Shown here piece by piece: positions 34,528-45,427 of a stretch of 64,000 bases of DNA; positions within the stretch are counted from its first letter, which is position 1, and every line of letters begins with the position of its first letter. The notes under the pieces are model-generated. The model was not told where the DNA came from and did no database searches. It was given only the letters and a program-made list of their open reading frames with translations. Source of the stretch: Linnemannia elongata (lineage: Eukaryota > Mortierellomycota > Mortierellomycetes > Mortierellales > Mortierellaceae); NCBI GenBank assembly GCA_036320915.1, contig JAXBDG010000009.1, positions 2,542,001-2,606,000 on the forward strand. Direction: 5' to 3'. A program made the position numbers and the translations under genes.

Positions 34528-37500
34528 ATGGCATCCTCGGACAGCCAACACCCTACACCAACAACAACTAATCATGGCGAATACCAGACATTCCGCTCAC
34601 ATGGCACACTCGTCCGTCTCAAGGTCCGGACAGGTCATCTCATCACCTCCGTGCCCCTCAGTAAATACATCTTTTGGAGCGACTTGCGAGTCGCCTTTCC
34701 GGGAATACTGCGTGTCCAACATGAGGATATCATTGCCACCTATATGAGAGACGAAAATGAGCGGAGGTAACGAAAACAACGCCAACTGCTTGGGGTAATA
34801 TGACCTCAGTTGCACCGTCAAGATGCTGTAATTAACCTTTATTCTGTTGCACAACACTACGGATAGGATCAAGCCATTTCGGATAGAGTGCGTTCCTGGA
34901 GCGATTCTCGATGTCATCTACAACCCTTCGCCTTCCATCACTCGCACAGCCACGGATGCGCAAGCCAAAGTCGACTCTATCAACAAGTCAGCCGGTTCGA
35001 AGAGCACCAAGCAACAGCACGGTCAGGACAGGAAGCAGGAACCACATAATAGTCTGGACACCACAGCCATCTCACATTCGAATCCCTCAACCGCAGTGCC
35101 CCAGCAATCATCGTCGGTTTCAATCGTTCAGACCACCTCCAAGAACACACCAACATCTACAGCAAACTCCACGGATATCTCTCAGGACATGGCAACGTCG
35201 ACCATCCATGAACAACCACCGCAGCAACCAGGGATGCTAGAGTCCTCGACAATATCATCTCCCTCGCTAGGGACTTGTGCAGACTCGGAGGACTATGATG
35301 TGGTTGGCGAGCATTCGACCGATCTAGAGTCCATCGAGGAGATCGCGCACGAAATCGTGCAGGAGCGAAGGCAGGAACAGGAGCAGAAGAATGTCACCGT
35401 AGAGGATGCATCCAATTTAAGCCAGTCGGATACGCCACAGGATTTGCACTCATGTCCGCCAAAACCAGCTACAACCCCTGGTCCTTCAACACACAGAGTT
35501 CCATCCTTCCAAGAGCAGGAAAAGGCGACAGCTACAACCTTTCTTCATACCTTAGTACCGCCATTAAATGGACCCGCCAATGGCAGTGGTGCCAACACGA
35601 TCGACAACAACAGCGAAAGCCTGCCTCCTGCGACCAAGCGGAAGCGACAAAGTTTTCTTCAGCTCCTTCTCTCCTCCGAGCCACCCGAGGGTTCTGACGA
35701 GGCGACCAAAGTCGACTTTGAGGCGATCAAAACGGAACTCCTCACCTGCGCTCACCTCTTCTACGCGTACCTGAAGTCGACCACCGCCTATCAGATCTTG
35801 CAGGCCGAGAGACGGGGGCGGGTCTTGTTTGCGACACTTCTTGGACTCAAGCAACGGATCCCGGTCGGTCATCCTCTCCGCATGCAGTATGAGGCCGTGA
35901 TCAAGGACACCAACTCGACCAGGATGCTGTTCAGGAAGATGCGTCCCGAGTTCCTTCAACCCAAAGCAGATCAGCTCACCGGCGTTCACTATGGCGTTTT
36001 CCAGCACCTGGACCCCAAGATGTTTGTCATCCTACCCAAAGGAGATAACCCGGCAGCAGGATTCCGACTTTATTTCCTCTGCGAGTGTTGTCAACTCACA
36101 CAGCCAGATGACGACGAAACGACTCGGGCGGACAAGAAACGGAGGAGATTTCCTCCTCATCAACTTCACTTTACTCTACATGAGGGCTACGACCTACTGT
36201 ACACCGAGGAGTTTGTCGCGCGCTTCGGTTACCACATGTGGGTGATTCTCCAGATGCTGGCGTTTGGATACAAGGATAACGGAGTCGCCGTCCCACCGAT
36301 GAGTAAGGATTCGCCAATGTACAAAAAAGTCCTCTGCGCTATCAGCTACATCCAGAATGAGCCGGACTCAGGCAAGGTGGAAGGGAGCTGGGACTTTTCT
36401 CGCGTCAAGGACTTTTACGCTCCCATCAATCTGGACAAGGAAGGCTCGGCCGGGACGTTGTTCAGGATCATCACCAGTGAGGGTTATGCCAAGTGGGTCT
36501 GCTTTGACCACTACAAGGAACGGTTCCCGGAGAATGACTACAAGATCTTACAGGCGGTCCTGAAGCGGTTCTTTTACAACGAGGCGTTAGGGGCTCTTTT
36601 GGTGTCGCTCTGTTCACGGGAGGAGGCGTTGAAGTTCTATGAGGCGATTGTCAAGGCGGAGAACTTGCAAGAACTCGGCCTGGAGCTGGCGTGGCCTGTG
36701 AATGAGGAGGATATCGCCGTTTTGCAGGCGGCCATTCTCCGCACCACTGCCGTGTCGGTCAAGCTGTTTGTCCCCTTTGAGCATCATATTGTCCATGGCC
36801 CCATTAACCTCAAGGAGCCCTTCCGAGGCGTCGATGTCAATGATCCCAACTACATCCTGGGTCACTTCAAGACCAAACTGATCAAGCATCTTGTCGACTG
36901 CAGGCGAATTCAAGGGTTCTACATGGACATTAGCGACCCATCCGACCACCCGGATACCCAAGAATCTTTGGATCGGCTGTTCATGAACAGGTGCTCCTTC
37001 GCGGACTGGGACCCGGACCGGGTGAACCCCGCGCTGTGCGATATGATCAGAACTGCAGGACCTAACGCCAAGACCAAACTCAGCTTTAACAGTCCGACCC
37101 TCGAGCGTGGATTCCATTTCATGAACAATGCAATCAAGGGCGATGTCGGTCTGGTGATGCTCAAGGCCATGGTTAGCTACAACGAGCAGGTCTCGATACG
37201 TTCAGGCAAGGACGAGGCGCGTAAGTCGATGCGCATCCAACGGTGGTCCAACAGCACGCTTAGGTTCGCCAACAAGCTGGAGCGACTCTGGCTGGAAGTC
37301 CACAACCACCAGGAACTCAAGGCTCTCCAGCAGCTCATCGAGTTGAACCCTTGCTTGAGAAAGCTGCGAGTGACAACGGAGGCGCTCCAGTTCTTCAAGG
37401 TCTACCAGGCGATCAAGGCGACGTTTGCTGCGGTTGGGCCTTCGCGAGTTCCCAAGAAAGTTGGCTTGAGAGACAAAGCGGGCATGAGTCTCACCTGGTC

Positions 37501-39064
37501 GGAAATCGGAACAACTACAGATTCGACAACAGCGGCAAAAGGGACAACGATACCAGCTGCAGAGGAAATAACGGCCTCTGAGGCGAACAGGATCCCGACG
37601 CAGCCAATGTCGCTTACTTACTCCAGAAAGTCTAGCAACGTCTACACGGTCTTGATGTTCTTTGGGTACATGCTCACGTACTTGAAGTGCCTCGAGTTCT
37701 CGAACCACGACGCCAAGACACTGGAGGCCTGCACGCGGTCAAGGGGATCACACCTTGCCAGTATTCAGGTCAATATCCTGGGGCTTGATAAGAAGGGGTA
37801 TGAGAACCTGACCAAGGTCATCGAGCGATCCCAGGTGCCTATGTCACAACTGTCCTCTCACTTTGCGATTTACTTGTCGCCAGTCGAGGGCGCCAAGGCA
37901 GAGTGGGAGGAGGCGACGCAGTTTTTGCTCAGGTTTGGATCAAGTGTTGATGAGCTGGTGTTAATCGGATCCATGGACGATGGAAAGCCGTTGGCGACGT
38001 TTTTCCAGACCATTACGCCCAAGGTCCTTCCTTTCCTGGAGATTCTGGTTGTTGTCGGCGCGTTGAGCAAGTCGATCAGTGTAGGCAAGGGAGGCATTGG
38101 CACCTCGTACCCGAAAGCAGTGGCGACTTCTGGATTTGTTCTCGGCAGTCCTGGTACCCAAAATTGTGTCAAGTCGTCCCAGGCCGCGCGCCAGTTCTTG
38201 CCATGGCTTCAGGCGTTCGTCTCAGAATTGCGGCTCCACAAGTTAGGATTGAACCGGTTGTTGCTAGAGAGCTCGGAGTGGGTGGCATTGTTAAAGAATA
38301 TTCAGTTTTCGGATCTGGAGGAGTTGGATCTGTATGCTTCCAGGATGCCCTCGGAAGTGTTTCGGAACCTGGCTTTCTTTCTTCCCACGCCACACAGTAG
38401 TACCAGCAATAACAACCTTAGGACAACCGCGTCAGCTGCAGCTGCAACTTCGACAACCGCCACCGACAATTCGACCGGTGAGAGCAACGATATTGACAAA
38501 TCGGGCGAGACAACCTTCGAGACCACTGATGGATCATCGGATACGCTGAACGAGGAGTCACAGTTGTCTACAGCAGTGTGGGATCGATCCAATGGCCTTG
38601 CGACCACCCCGACGTTGCCAGAGCAACACCCGTGGGAAATGCTTGGCGAAGGCTCTTTGACGCAGCGAAAGGACTATGCGGCCTACAAGGAGGCGATTGA
38701 TATGAAGATTGGCGATCGGATCGATATTCACTACCGACGCATTGAAGCCCAGTTCCAGGCCAGGTCATCCCAGGATGTGGTTACTACTGTCACGGAGAGT
38801 GAGCCGCCGTCTGTGATCGATGGTTCTAATACTACAGCTACACCGTTGGCAGCTACCACTTTTACTACTCCCTCGAGTACCACAAGTGCAGCGTCTGCGA
38901 GCGTGAGCTATGGCTTGATTAGGGATTCTAAGGGACAGGACAGGCTGAAGGATCGACCGATTCGCAAGTTCCGGATGCCATGGACGCTGACAGGCGATGC
39001 TGTCGAGCAGACCACTGTGCGGCATACATTACGGACCCGACTGCGCGGGTATGAGCTGGAGTAG
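34528..39064 (+). CDS. large orphan protein of a Mortierella-type family
   Basis: Two exons: 34528-34766 and 34867-39064, giving 1478 aa. Residues 1-105 form a compact domain (TFRSHGTLVRLKV, LSKYIFWSDLRVAFPG, RIECVPGAILDVIYNP). About 150 residues of Ser/Thr/Gln-rich linker follow. A conserved-looking core has GFRLYFLCECCQL, then HFTLHEGYDLLYTEEFVARFGYHMW, then a small domain with AKWVCFDHYKERF. The rest is irregular leucine-rich repeats (LERLWLEVHNH, LEELDLYASRMP), broken by a Ser/Thr linker and ending in a basic tail. This arrangement recurs in unnamed fungal proteins; no enzyme motif was recognised. The short ORF at 14797-15195 shares the WVC domain. Role unknown. A protein-interaction scaffold is only a guess. 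Confidence 0.75.
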
Positions 39065-39396
39065 TCATTCAAGTTGCTTCTGTACGTCTATTAAAGTGCA
39101 TGCCTCCGAACTGTTGTTATGTGAGTGCAGTATGTGTGACACGAGGAGAAGAGGAAACCGTTGGGAGGGATGGAGAAAAGAAGGCTGCTTGCTTATTGCT
39201 GTGGGTGGTAGGCGTGTGTGTGTGGGTATGTGTGTGCTTTGTTCTCCTTTTGGAAATTTATTTTTCTTGCGCGGGAGGAGATAGACAGGCACAGAGCCGT
39301 CGAGCCTTTTTCACACCCTCTTTCCGTTCTTATTTCTTCTTCACCTTTTCTCTCCTCCCCTTCCCTCTCGACTTCCACTCCCCCTTCTCCCTCAGA

Positions 39397-41230
39397 ATGC
39401 CCAACGCAGAGTTGTATATCTACGGAGGCGCCTTTGGCCTGCCCTCGATCGACCCTCAGTGCTTGGCCCTGATCTCCTACCTCTCCATCGTCTCCCACCA
39501 GGAATACACCATTGTCGAATCAAACGACCCCGGGATCTCACCCACCGGTACCATTTTTTTTTTATCTCTCTTCCTCTCACCTTTCTCGCTCGTCCATGTT
39601 CTTGTATCACGAGAAAGTAACCAGTAAACTAAACGATTGTTTTGATGAATGAATGTGAAATAGGGGAGTTGCCGATGTTGCACGATGGAAAGAACTGGAT
39701 CGCAGGAACTAACCGGATCATCGCCTACTTGAGTAAAACTGTAAATCACCGGAGGAATCTCACGCTACACGTCGAGGAGTCATCGCGGAAACACACACAC
39801 ATACATACAGCCTAACAAAGCTCAGGCGTCCTAACATCCACATCTGCTGTTGCCTTCTTATATCGTCTTTCTCTTTGTCAATGTGTAGGGATATAACGCC
39901 AATGAAGATCTATCCACGGAGAATTTGGCAAAGTCTGTTGCTTACTCTGCCCTCGTCGACGAATCTCTTCAGGACGCTCTGGTAAGCAAGCCAGCAAACA
40001 AGGACTGAAAGGGAACAATGGACAAGGAAGGATCAATTGATCCTGCAAACTCTTTCTTATGATCCGACTGCTGATCATCTAATGCGTCCTTCTTTCTCCC
40101 TCGGACAAAACAAAATAGCTGTTCTCATGGTTCGCAGACGACGACAACTTTTTGGGAACGACTCGTAAGGCCTATTCGGACTTGCTCTCGATTCCTGCGC
40201 GTTACATTAAGCCCATGCAGATGCGCAAGTCTGCCGTTCAGCGTGTCCAAAAGTATGGCGGAAAGGTCGAGTCAGGATCCCTCACCCACGCCGAGAACAC
40301 TCGTGTAAATAGACAGCCCATGTCGCGTCTGGATGACATGAATCGTTTGAATTTTCGAGATGCCGTTGGAACATGGTGATATTAAACCGCGAAGAAAGCA
40401 GTCGATTACTAACAACCATGTTCATTCTCTTCTCATGATGAAAAAATATAGATCTATGACTTGGCAAGGGACTGCTACCGCGTCTTGGACAGGAAATTGG
40501 GCGAGAACGACTTCCTCTTTGGCGTCAAGTAAGTCAACGGATCAACACGTAGGGATGCGGGGAGTTCATGCGGGAAAGCGAGGCTCAAAGGGAAAAGGCG
40601 GCAGGAGTGATAGAGGAGAGAGCAGTAATACGCACAGGGCAAGGGCACATTTCTCCTCCACTCCTGCCTTCACTTGCATGATCTGCGAGTATGAAAAAAT
40701 TGGCACTCCCTAACCTATATTTCTTCCTCATCGACAGGCCAACTTCATTGGACGCAAAGGCGTTTGGATATTTGGCGTTGCAGCTTTACCCTGAGATCCC
40801 CAACCCCCGGTTCCAAATGATCCTGACCAGCCAGTTCCCACGCCTGGTGGCCTACTGCGACCGCTGCAAGGACGAGTTCTTTGCCAACCTGCCCGATTCT
40901 GCCCTTCCGACCGAGGCATCGCCCTTCTTCACAAACCCCATCAGCTCACCCAAGGAATGGTTCAAGAACACCTTCTTATCCGGATCAAAATCTGTCTCAT
41001 CCACAACGACGACGGAAAAGCCAAAGAAGACACAGGAGGAGAGGGATTTTGATCTGAAGAGGATCTATGCGGTGACGTTTGGGTTGGCAGCGATGGTGGC
41101 CTATGTTATTATTAATGGGATTGTTGTCATTGGTACTGATGAGGGAGAGGAGGAGCAGGAGGAGGTTGGATACTTTATGGCAGGAGGGGATAATGTGGAT
41201 GATGAGATTCATGTCCCTTCTGACGAATAG
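39397..41230 (+). CDS. metaxin/Sam37-like mitochondrial outer-membrane import protein
   Basis: Six exons: 39397-39547, 39664-39740, 39889-39981, 40119-40304, 40452-40528 and 40738-41230, giving 358 aa with consistent phases. The N-terminus is a thioredoxin-like GST half (LYIYGGAFGLPSIDPQCLALISYL, then ELPMLHDG and GTNRIIAYL). The C-terminal GST half carries the metaxin signatures LGENDFLFG and PTSLDAKAFGYLALQLY, then FPRLVAYCDRC. After a charged linker comes one membrane helix (about residues 304-327) and a short acidic tail. This is the plan of metaxin-1/Sam37, part of the sorting and assembly machinery that inserts beta-barrels. Sam35/metaxin-2 lacks the tail anchor. Confidence 0.88.
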
Positions 41231-41933
41231 AACGGTGGTGCTAGATAATGGAGGAGTGAGAAGGAACATTTAAAAATACAAATACAAACACAAAGAAAAA
41301 TTAATATGGACAAGGGGCGTAGACAACTCTAAAATAAACATTGCCCAACTCTTCTTGTTTCTCGGTATGTGCGCTTCTTACGATCTCTCCAACACAGGCT
41401 AGCGCAAGGATGAGAGGCATAAATGTAGAAAGAGAACAGGCAAAAAACGAGGAATGCACAGTTGCGTTCAAGCGTTTGGTCCAGACCACACCAATTGGTA
41501 TTTCTCCGTCGATACCTCGATCTTCATTCTGAACGAGCCGAGTGAAAAACACATCGTGTAAGGAAAGGGTATCTAGCAATTGCCATTACTCCGTTTTATG
41601 GGAGTGTATGAGCATTTGTATCCATTGGCGCCATGAAACTTGACCAAGAGAGACGGGGGGGATGAAAATCGGAGGATTTTTTTTTTTTGGGAGGGTGCGG
41701 AGGAATTTAGGATGCAGTATGGTGCGGAGAAACTCCTTTGGAAAAACTATTTCGGACAAGCGTGGCAAGGAGTAAAAACGAATGAGGGGCCACTAGTGCA
41801 GACAAGCGACAAGTATAGAGCCCGTAAAGAGAGTTGGCGCATCTTTCTTGACATCTTGAGTATTATTGTTGATAGTTGTCGTAGCAATTCATCCTAAGAT
41901 TTCTTGCAAGAGGGAACCACAGCCTTTTTTTCC
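41231..41933. other. intergenic, nothing recognised
   Basis: 700 bp between the metaxin-like stop and the retroelement cluster. ORFs on both strands are short, with no start context or motif. Confidence 0.5.
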
Positions 41934-42415
41934 TCTGACAAACAGCGCAAAGGAGGCATTTATAAGTAAAAGGAACAACCGATCAAACTCTTCAGTGCGC
42001 CAATCCACCAGTTACAGTCAGGTCTGGAACTTGTCTCTGCACAATTGTTGTCGCTGCTCTTCCCAGCTTAAACGGAATTAAAAATAAACTTGGATGCGAG
42101 TAAAAGATATTTATCCTATTCTATCCACCATTGATAGTCTCCTCTTTCCCAACAAACTCTCCAACAACCGCTCGTCAGTAACGTGTGAGTCCTTGGTCGC
42201 TCTAAGGTAGCTCCCATCTTTATATGTGGCCAGCGGAAGCGACACACGGGCAGAAACTATCACGGGTGATATAACCGTATCCTTCACTCCAGTTATTTCG
42301 GGGACTTGTGTGTTTGGATGTCTTGTCCTAGGCAGAGATGCCCTGAATCTGCTCCCACGCGGTCGTCGCGGTGCACCAGGGGTTCAAGGAGGAAAACCAC
42401 CACGGATCGAGGGCC
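41934..42415 (-). mobile_element. 5'-truncated non-LTR retroelement end, copy 2
   Basis: Minus-strand 3' end of the element family. It has a short T run (41934-41941), a 3' untranslated block closely matching copy 3 (TCTGACAAACA, AAAGGAGGCATTT, TTGTCGCTGCTC), then a decayed coding end in which DERLLESLLGKRRLS matches DERLLDSLLGRRRLT of copy 3. It ends where the poly-T of copy 3 begins, so copy 3 may have inserted into it. No full ORF remains. Confidence 0.8.
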
Positions 42416-44797
42416 TTTTTTTTTTTTTTTTTTTTTCGTACACAATTTTATTTCTCTGACAAACAGAACAAAGGAGGCATTTGGAAGTAAAGGGGACTAC
42501 AGACCAAACTCTTCAGTGAACCATCCGTCAGTCACAGTCCGGTCCGGGACCTGGCTCTGCGCAACAATTGTCGCTGCTCCTCACAGCAATAACGGAAGAA
42601 AATAAAACTATATACGGATGAAGGGGATTCTTCCCATCCTCTCCATCAATGTTAACCTCCTTCTTCCCAACAAGCTGTCTAACAGCCGTTCATCAGCTGC
42701 TCGTGGATTCTTGGTCGCTCCAGGGCATGTCCGATCCTCATGTGTGGCTAGCGAAGCGCCACACGGGCAGAAACCATCGCGCGTGATATAGCCATATCCT
42801 TGACTCCAGTCACCACGAGGACCTGTGTATTTGGATGTCTTGTCCTTCACAGAGATGCCCTGGGTCTGCTCCCACTCGATAGTCGCGGAGCATCGGGGTT
42901 TCCAGATCCGCTCTGAGGCCTGCGTCTCCAGGTAGCCAACAAATTTGTGGAGGACCGTCTTGGCGATGGACTGTGGGGTTCTGAAGACCGCGCACCATTC
43001 GGTCAACATGCTCTTTGGGGTGATGCCGCGGAGTAGGTCCGATACGTTCCACTTGGGGTTCTCATCGCGATCGGGAGCAGGACTACCGCTGTGCACGGCT
43101 CGAGCTCCACCGATAGAGGAGAATCCCCGCACATGATCTGCATCTCGGGGGGGTCGCCAGTGTATGAGTACTGGTCGCGGGGCTTGACGACCGTTATCCA
43201 CCGCGCGTTGGTGTTCTCGCTTCCTGGCTGCATTGTAGTTGTTTGTCGCCTGTACACCCCAATCGTCGATCTTGCCCATAGCCTCCTTCCAGATCGTAGT
43301 GGTGGTCTCAGCTGCCGAGGGACAGTTCCAGACATGCTCGTTATCCTCCTTCTTAAGCTCGCATCGTCGGCAAAGGCATGTTGGGTACAGGTTGGGCTTG
43401 CGGGCCTGCATGGAGTTCAGGGTGGGCAACATTCCATGCAGCTTTTTGACGTGATGTGTCCGTTGATGAGAGTCTTTGCTATTACTGTAAAAGGTGAAGA
43501 CTGCTCGCCTGTCGTGAACATGAGCCAAGGTCGAGGTCCATTCCACATCGTCGATGTCAGGGATCGCCCTCTTCACCCGTCTCTGCGACGTCCAGGCCTG
43601 GTGGTGTCGGATTGTCGTTTGTTGTTTGAGGAGTTGTCGTAGGTCGATTTCAACAAGCGCACCATAGCAATGTGCAAAGCTCGTGATATCCGCCTGCTGA
43701 GTGAGATCCACCTTCAAGGGTACTGTAGCGCTCTGTGCTGCCGCCTTTGCCGCCTGATCCGCCAGCTCGTTACCTTGGATGTTGCTGTGTCCTTTGATCC
43801 AGACAACCTCAACCCCTCCTGGCCGAGATTCCACAACCTGCCATAGTACCGCCCAAATACCCGCGTATGTGCTCCTGAATCGTTTCCTCGGTAAGGCATC
43901 CCGACGATTCTTCACTAGACGTTGGTACTGGTCCACCACCAACTCGTTGTCTAATTTGACCACAATGTCTTGTTCCGGAGGTGCTGACAAGACTGCGACT
44001 AGTAGACCTATGAGCTCTGACTTGGCCGAGGAAGCATGGCCATCCGTTCGTCCTTGTACTGTCAGGGGGTTCTCCAGAGCGAGATCCACTACTCCAAAAG
44101 CCAGTGACACTTCCGATGTTCCTGAATTCAGAAGAGATCCGTCAGAGTATATAGCTCGAGGGGTGGAGTTGTTGACTGGTGTGTCCTGGATCATGCGTAT
44201 GGACGCCGCCTCTGTTGGGGACAAGCAAAGGGGGCCGATCTGTGTGGTAAGGGGTCTTGCTATCGACGGTGGTTGAACTTGATAGCATTTTTTCAAGGGA
44301 AAACTGATACTTGTATCGAAGGCAGGTTTGTATCGTGATGTCGTCTCCTTGGGGCGGGACCGTATCTCCTTTGGGCGGGACCGTATCTCCTTTAAGCGTG
44401 AAACGACCGCTTGATGTTGTTGATGTAGTGCTTCTGTTTTCTGATGCTGTTGAAGGTTTCTGGTTTGAATGATTTCCTGCAGGCGTGAAACAACCTGGTG
44501 ATGTTGTTGATGGAGTGATTCTGTTTCCTGCAGTTTCTCAGCTTGAAGGGATTCCTGCAGGCGAGAGGTAACTAGATAGTGCTGTTGACGAAGTTGTAGA
44601 GCCCTGTCTTGAAGAGATTCCCGCAGACGAGAGTCCTCTGCTTTCCTAATCAGTCTGGTCTCCAGGTCTTCGCGAAGTAAGGCGAGGCGACAAAGGCGGC
44701 ACTCGTTGATGGCCTCGGTGGCCTGGCGACGTTGTCGACCGATGGATCGAGGGCATATCTGCTCATCTTTCAATTTTTGTTTTGACGCCACCAATTT
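42416..44797 (-). mobile_element. non-LTR retroelement unit, copy 3 (RNase H only)
   Basis: Read on the minus strand: one ORF (44794-42608), a 3' untranslated region with an AATAAA signal (near 42447), then a 21-base poly-A (42436-42416). The poly-A tail and truncated relatives show spread by target-primed reverse transcription. No reverse transcriptase or endonuclease domain is present, so this copy cannot move by itself. In all three copies the T run is preceded on the plus strand by GCC. Its 5' end stops about 72 bp from tRNA-Asp. Confidence 0.75.
42608..44794 (-). CDS. RNase H protein of a non-LTR retroelement, without reverse transcriptase
   Basis: An uninterrupted 728-aa ORF. Residues 1-200 are a Gln/Arg/His-rich coiled coil with an imperfect repeat of about 31 residues (LHQQHHQVVSRLQEI, LHQQHQAVVSRLKEI). 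The RNase H1 domain spans about 213-352 with all four acids: D218 in YSDGS, E260 in KSELIGL, D282 in LDNELVV and D346 in NELADQAAK, plus WIKGHS. A C-terminal zinc-finger-like element CLCRRCELKKEDNEHVWNC follows, as found after RNase H in many LINE proteins. An autonomous LINE would have reverse transcriptase before RNase H; here the coiled coil takes that place. The ATG is the first in frame after stops. Intact codons suggest recent activity or selection. Confidence 0.8.
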   Translation of the reverse strand: MVASKQKLKDEQICPRSIGRQRRQATEAINECRLCRLALLREDLETRLIRKAEDSRLRESLQDRALQLRQQHYLVTSRLQESLQAEKLQETESLHQQHHQVVSRLQEIIQTRNLQQHQKTEALHQQHQAVVSRLKEIRSRPKEIRSRPKETTSRYKPAFDTSISFPLKKCYQVQPPSIARPLTTQIGPLCLSPTEAASIRMIQDTPVNNSTPRAIYSDGSLLNSGTSEVSLAFGVVDLALENPLTVQGRTDGHASSAKSELIGLLVAVLSAPPEQDIVVKLDNELVVDQYQRLVKNRRDALPRKRFRSTYAGIWAVLWQVVESRPGGVEVVWIKGHSNIQGNELADQAAKAAAQSATVPLKVDLTQQADITSFAHCYGALVEIDLRQLLKQQTTIRHHQAWTSQRRVKRAIPDIDDVEWTSTLAHVHDRRAVFTFYSNSKDSHQRTHHVKKLHGMLPTLNSMQARKPNLYPTCLCRRCELKKEDNEHVWNCPSAAETTTTIWKEAMGKIDDWGVQATNNYNAARKREHQRAVDNGRQAPRPVLIHWRPPRDADHVRGFSSIGGARAVHSGSPAPDRDENPKWNVSDLLRGITPKSMLTEWCAVFRTPQSIAKTVLHKFVGYLETQASERIWKPRCSATIEWEQTQGISVKDKTSKYTGPRGDWSQGYGYITRDGFCPCGASLATHEDRTCPGATKNPRAADERLLDSLLGRRRLTLMERMGRIPFIRI

Positions 44798-44869
44798 TCT
44801 GATTAAGGGCTGTATTCAAAAAAAAATAATTCATATAGGTATTTAAAAATACGTACACAACAAGCTCAT

Positions 44870-44941
44870 TCCTTGGTAGTATAGTGGTGAGTATCTCCGC
44901 CTGTCACGCGGAAGACCGGGGTTCAATTCCCCGCCAAGGAG
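44870..44941 (+). tRNA. tRNA-Asp(GTC)
   Basis: A 72-nt cloverleaf: acceptor TCCTTGG/CCAAGGA with discriminator G, an anticodon arm around CTGTCAC (anticodon GTC) closed by CCGC...GCGG, and a T arm CGGGG/CCCCG around TTCAATT. No intron. A CTTTT stop follows. Confidence 0.95.
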
Positions 44942-45427
44942 CTTCTCTTTTGCCTCTTTCCCGTATGGAAAGAGGCCATGGCTTTTGTTCGGTCTAGGAT
45001 TGCAAAGTCGTACCGTTCTTTCATTGACGCGTTGTTTTCTTTTTCTCGCACACCGGCGTCTTTTTTTTGTTTCAAGCTCATGGTTGTGGCCACTCTACAT
45101 AGGCGTCACTTTTCTATCAGCTGTTGTTGCTGCTGCTGTAACTCAGCATTGGAATATGTATTGAGGGAGTCGTTTTGTTGTAAATGAAAAATTATTGAGT
45201 GTGAACACTTTTGCCACCAAGTGTGCACCATCTCGGCTTTCTTGACTTTTTCTACGGTCCTTTTCTATTCTTGATTTCTCCCTTTCCCTTTTACTCATTC
45301 ACATTCACAATCACATTCATACTCACACGTTACATTCACCCTTACACACGCTCATTTGCACTCTCAAGGCACAACCCAGCACACACACACACACACACAC
45401 ACATACATAGCAACGATAGTAACAGCG
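44942..45427 (+). promoter_or_regulatory. promoter and leader of the OB-fold gene, with a PACE-like site at 45210-45218
   Basis: The minus strand of 45218-45210 reads GGTGGCAAA, 210 bp before the ATG, inside a CACTT...AAGTG imperfect palindrome. A pyrimidine-rich leader and a (CA)n run at 45378-45402 precede the start. No other gene is supported; a short ORF at 44978-45187 has no evidence. Confidence 0.4.

Noticed and set aside
42437..44860. CGTACACAA at both ends of retroelement copy 3 as a target-site duplication
   Set aside because: The left copy lies inside the poly-T rather than outside it, where a duplication should be, so it is probably coincidence or part of the 3' untranslated sequence.
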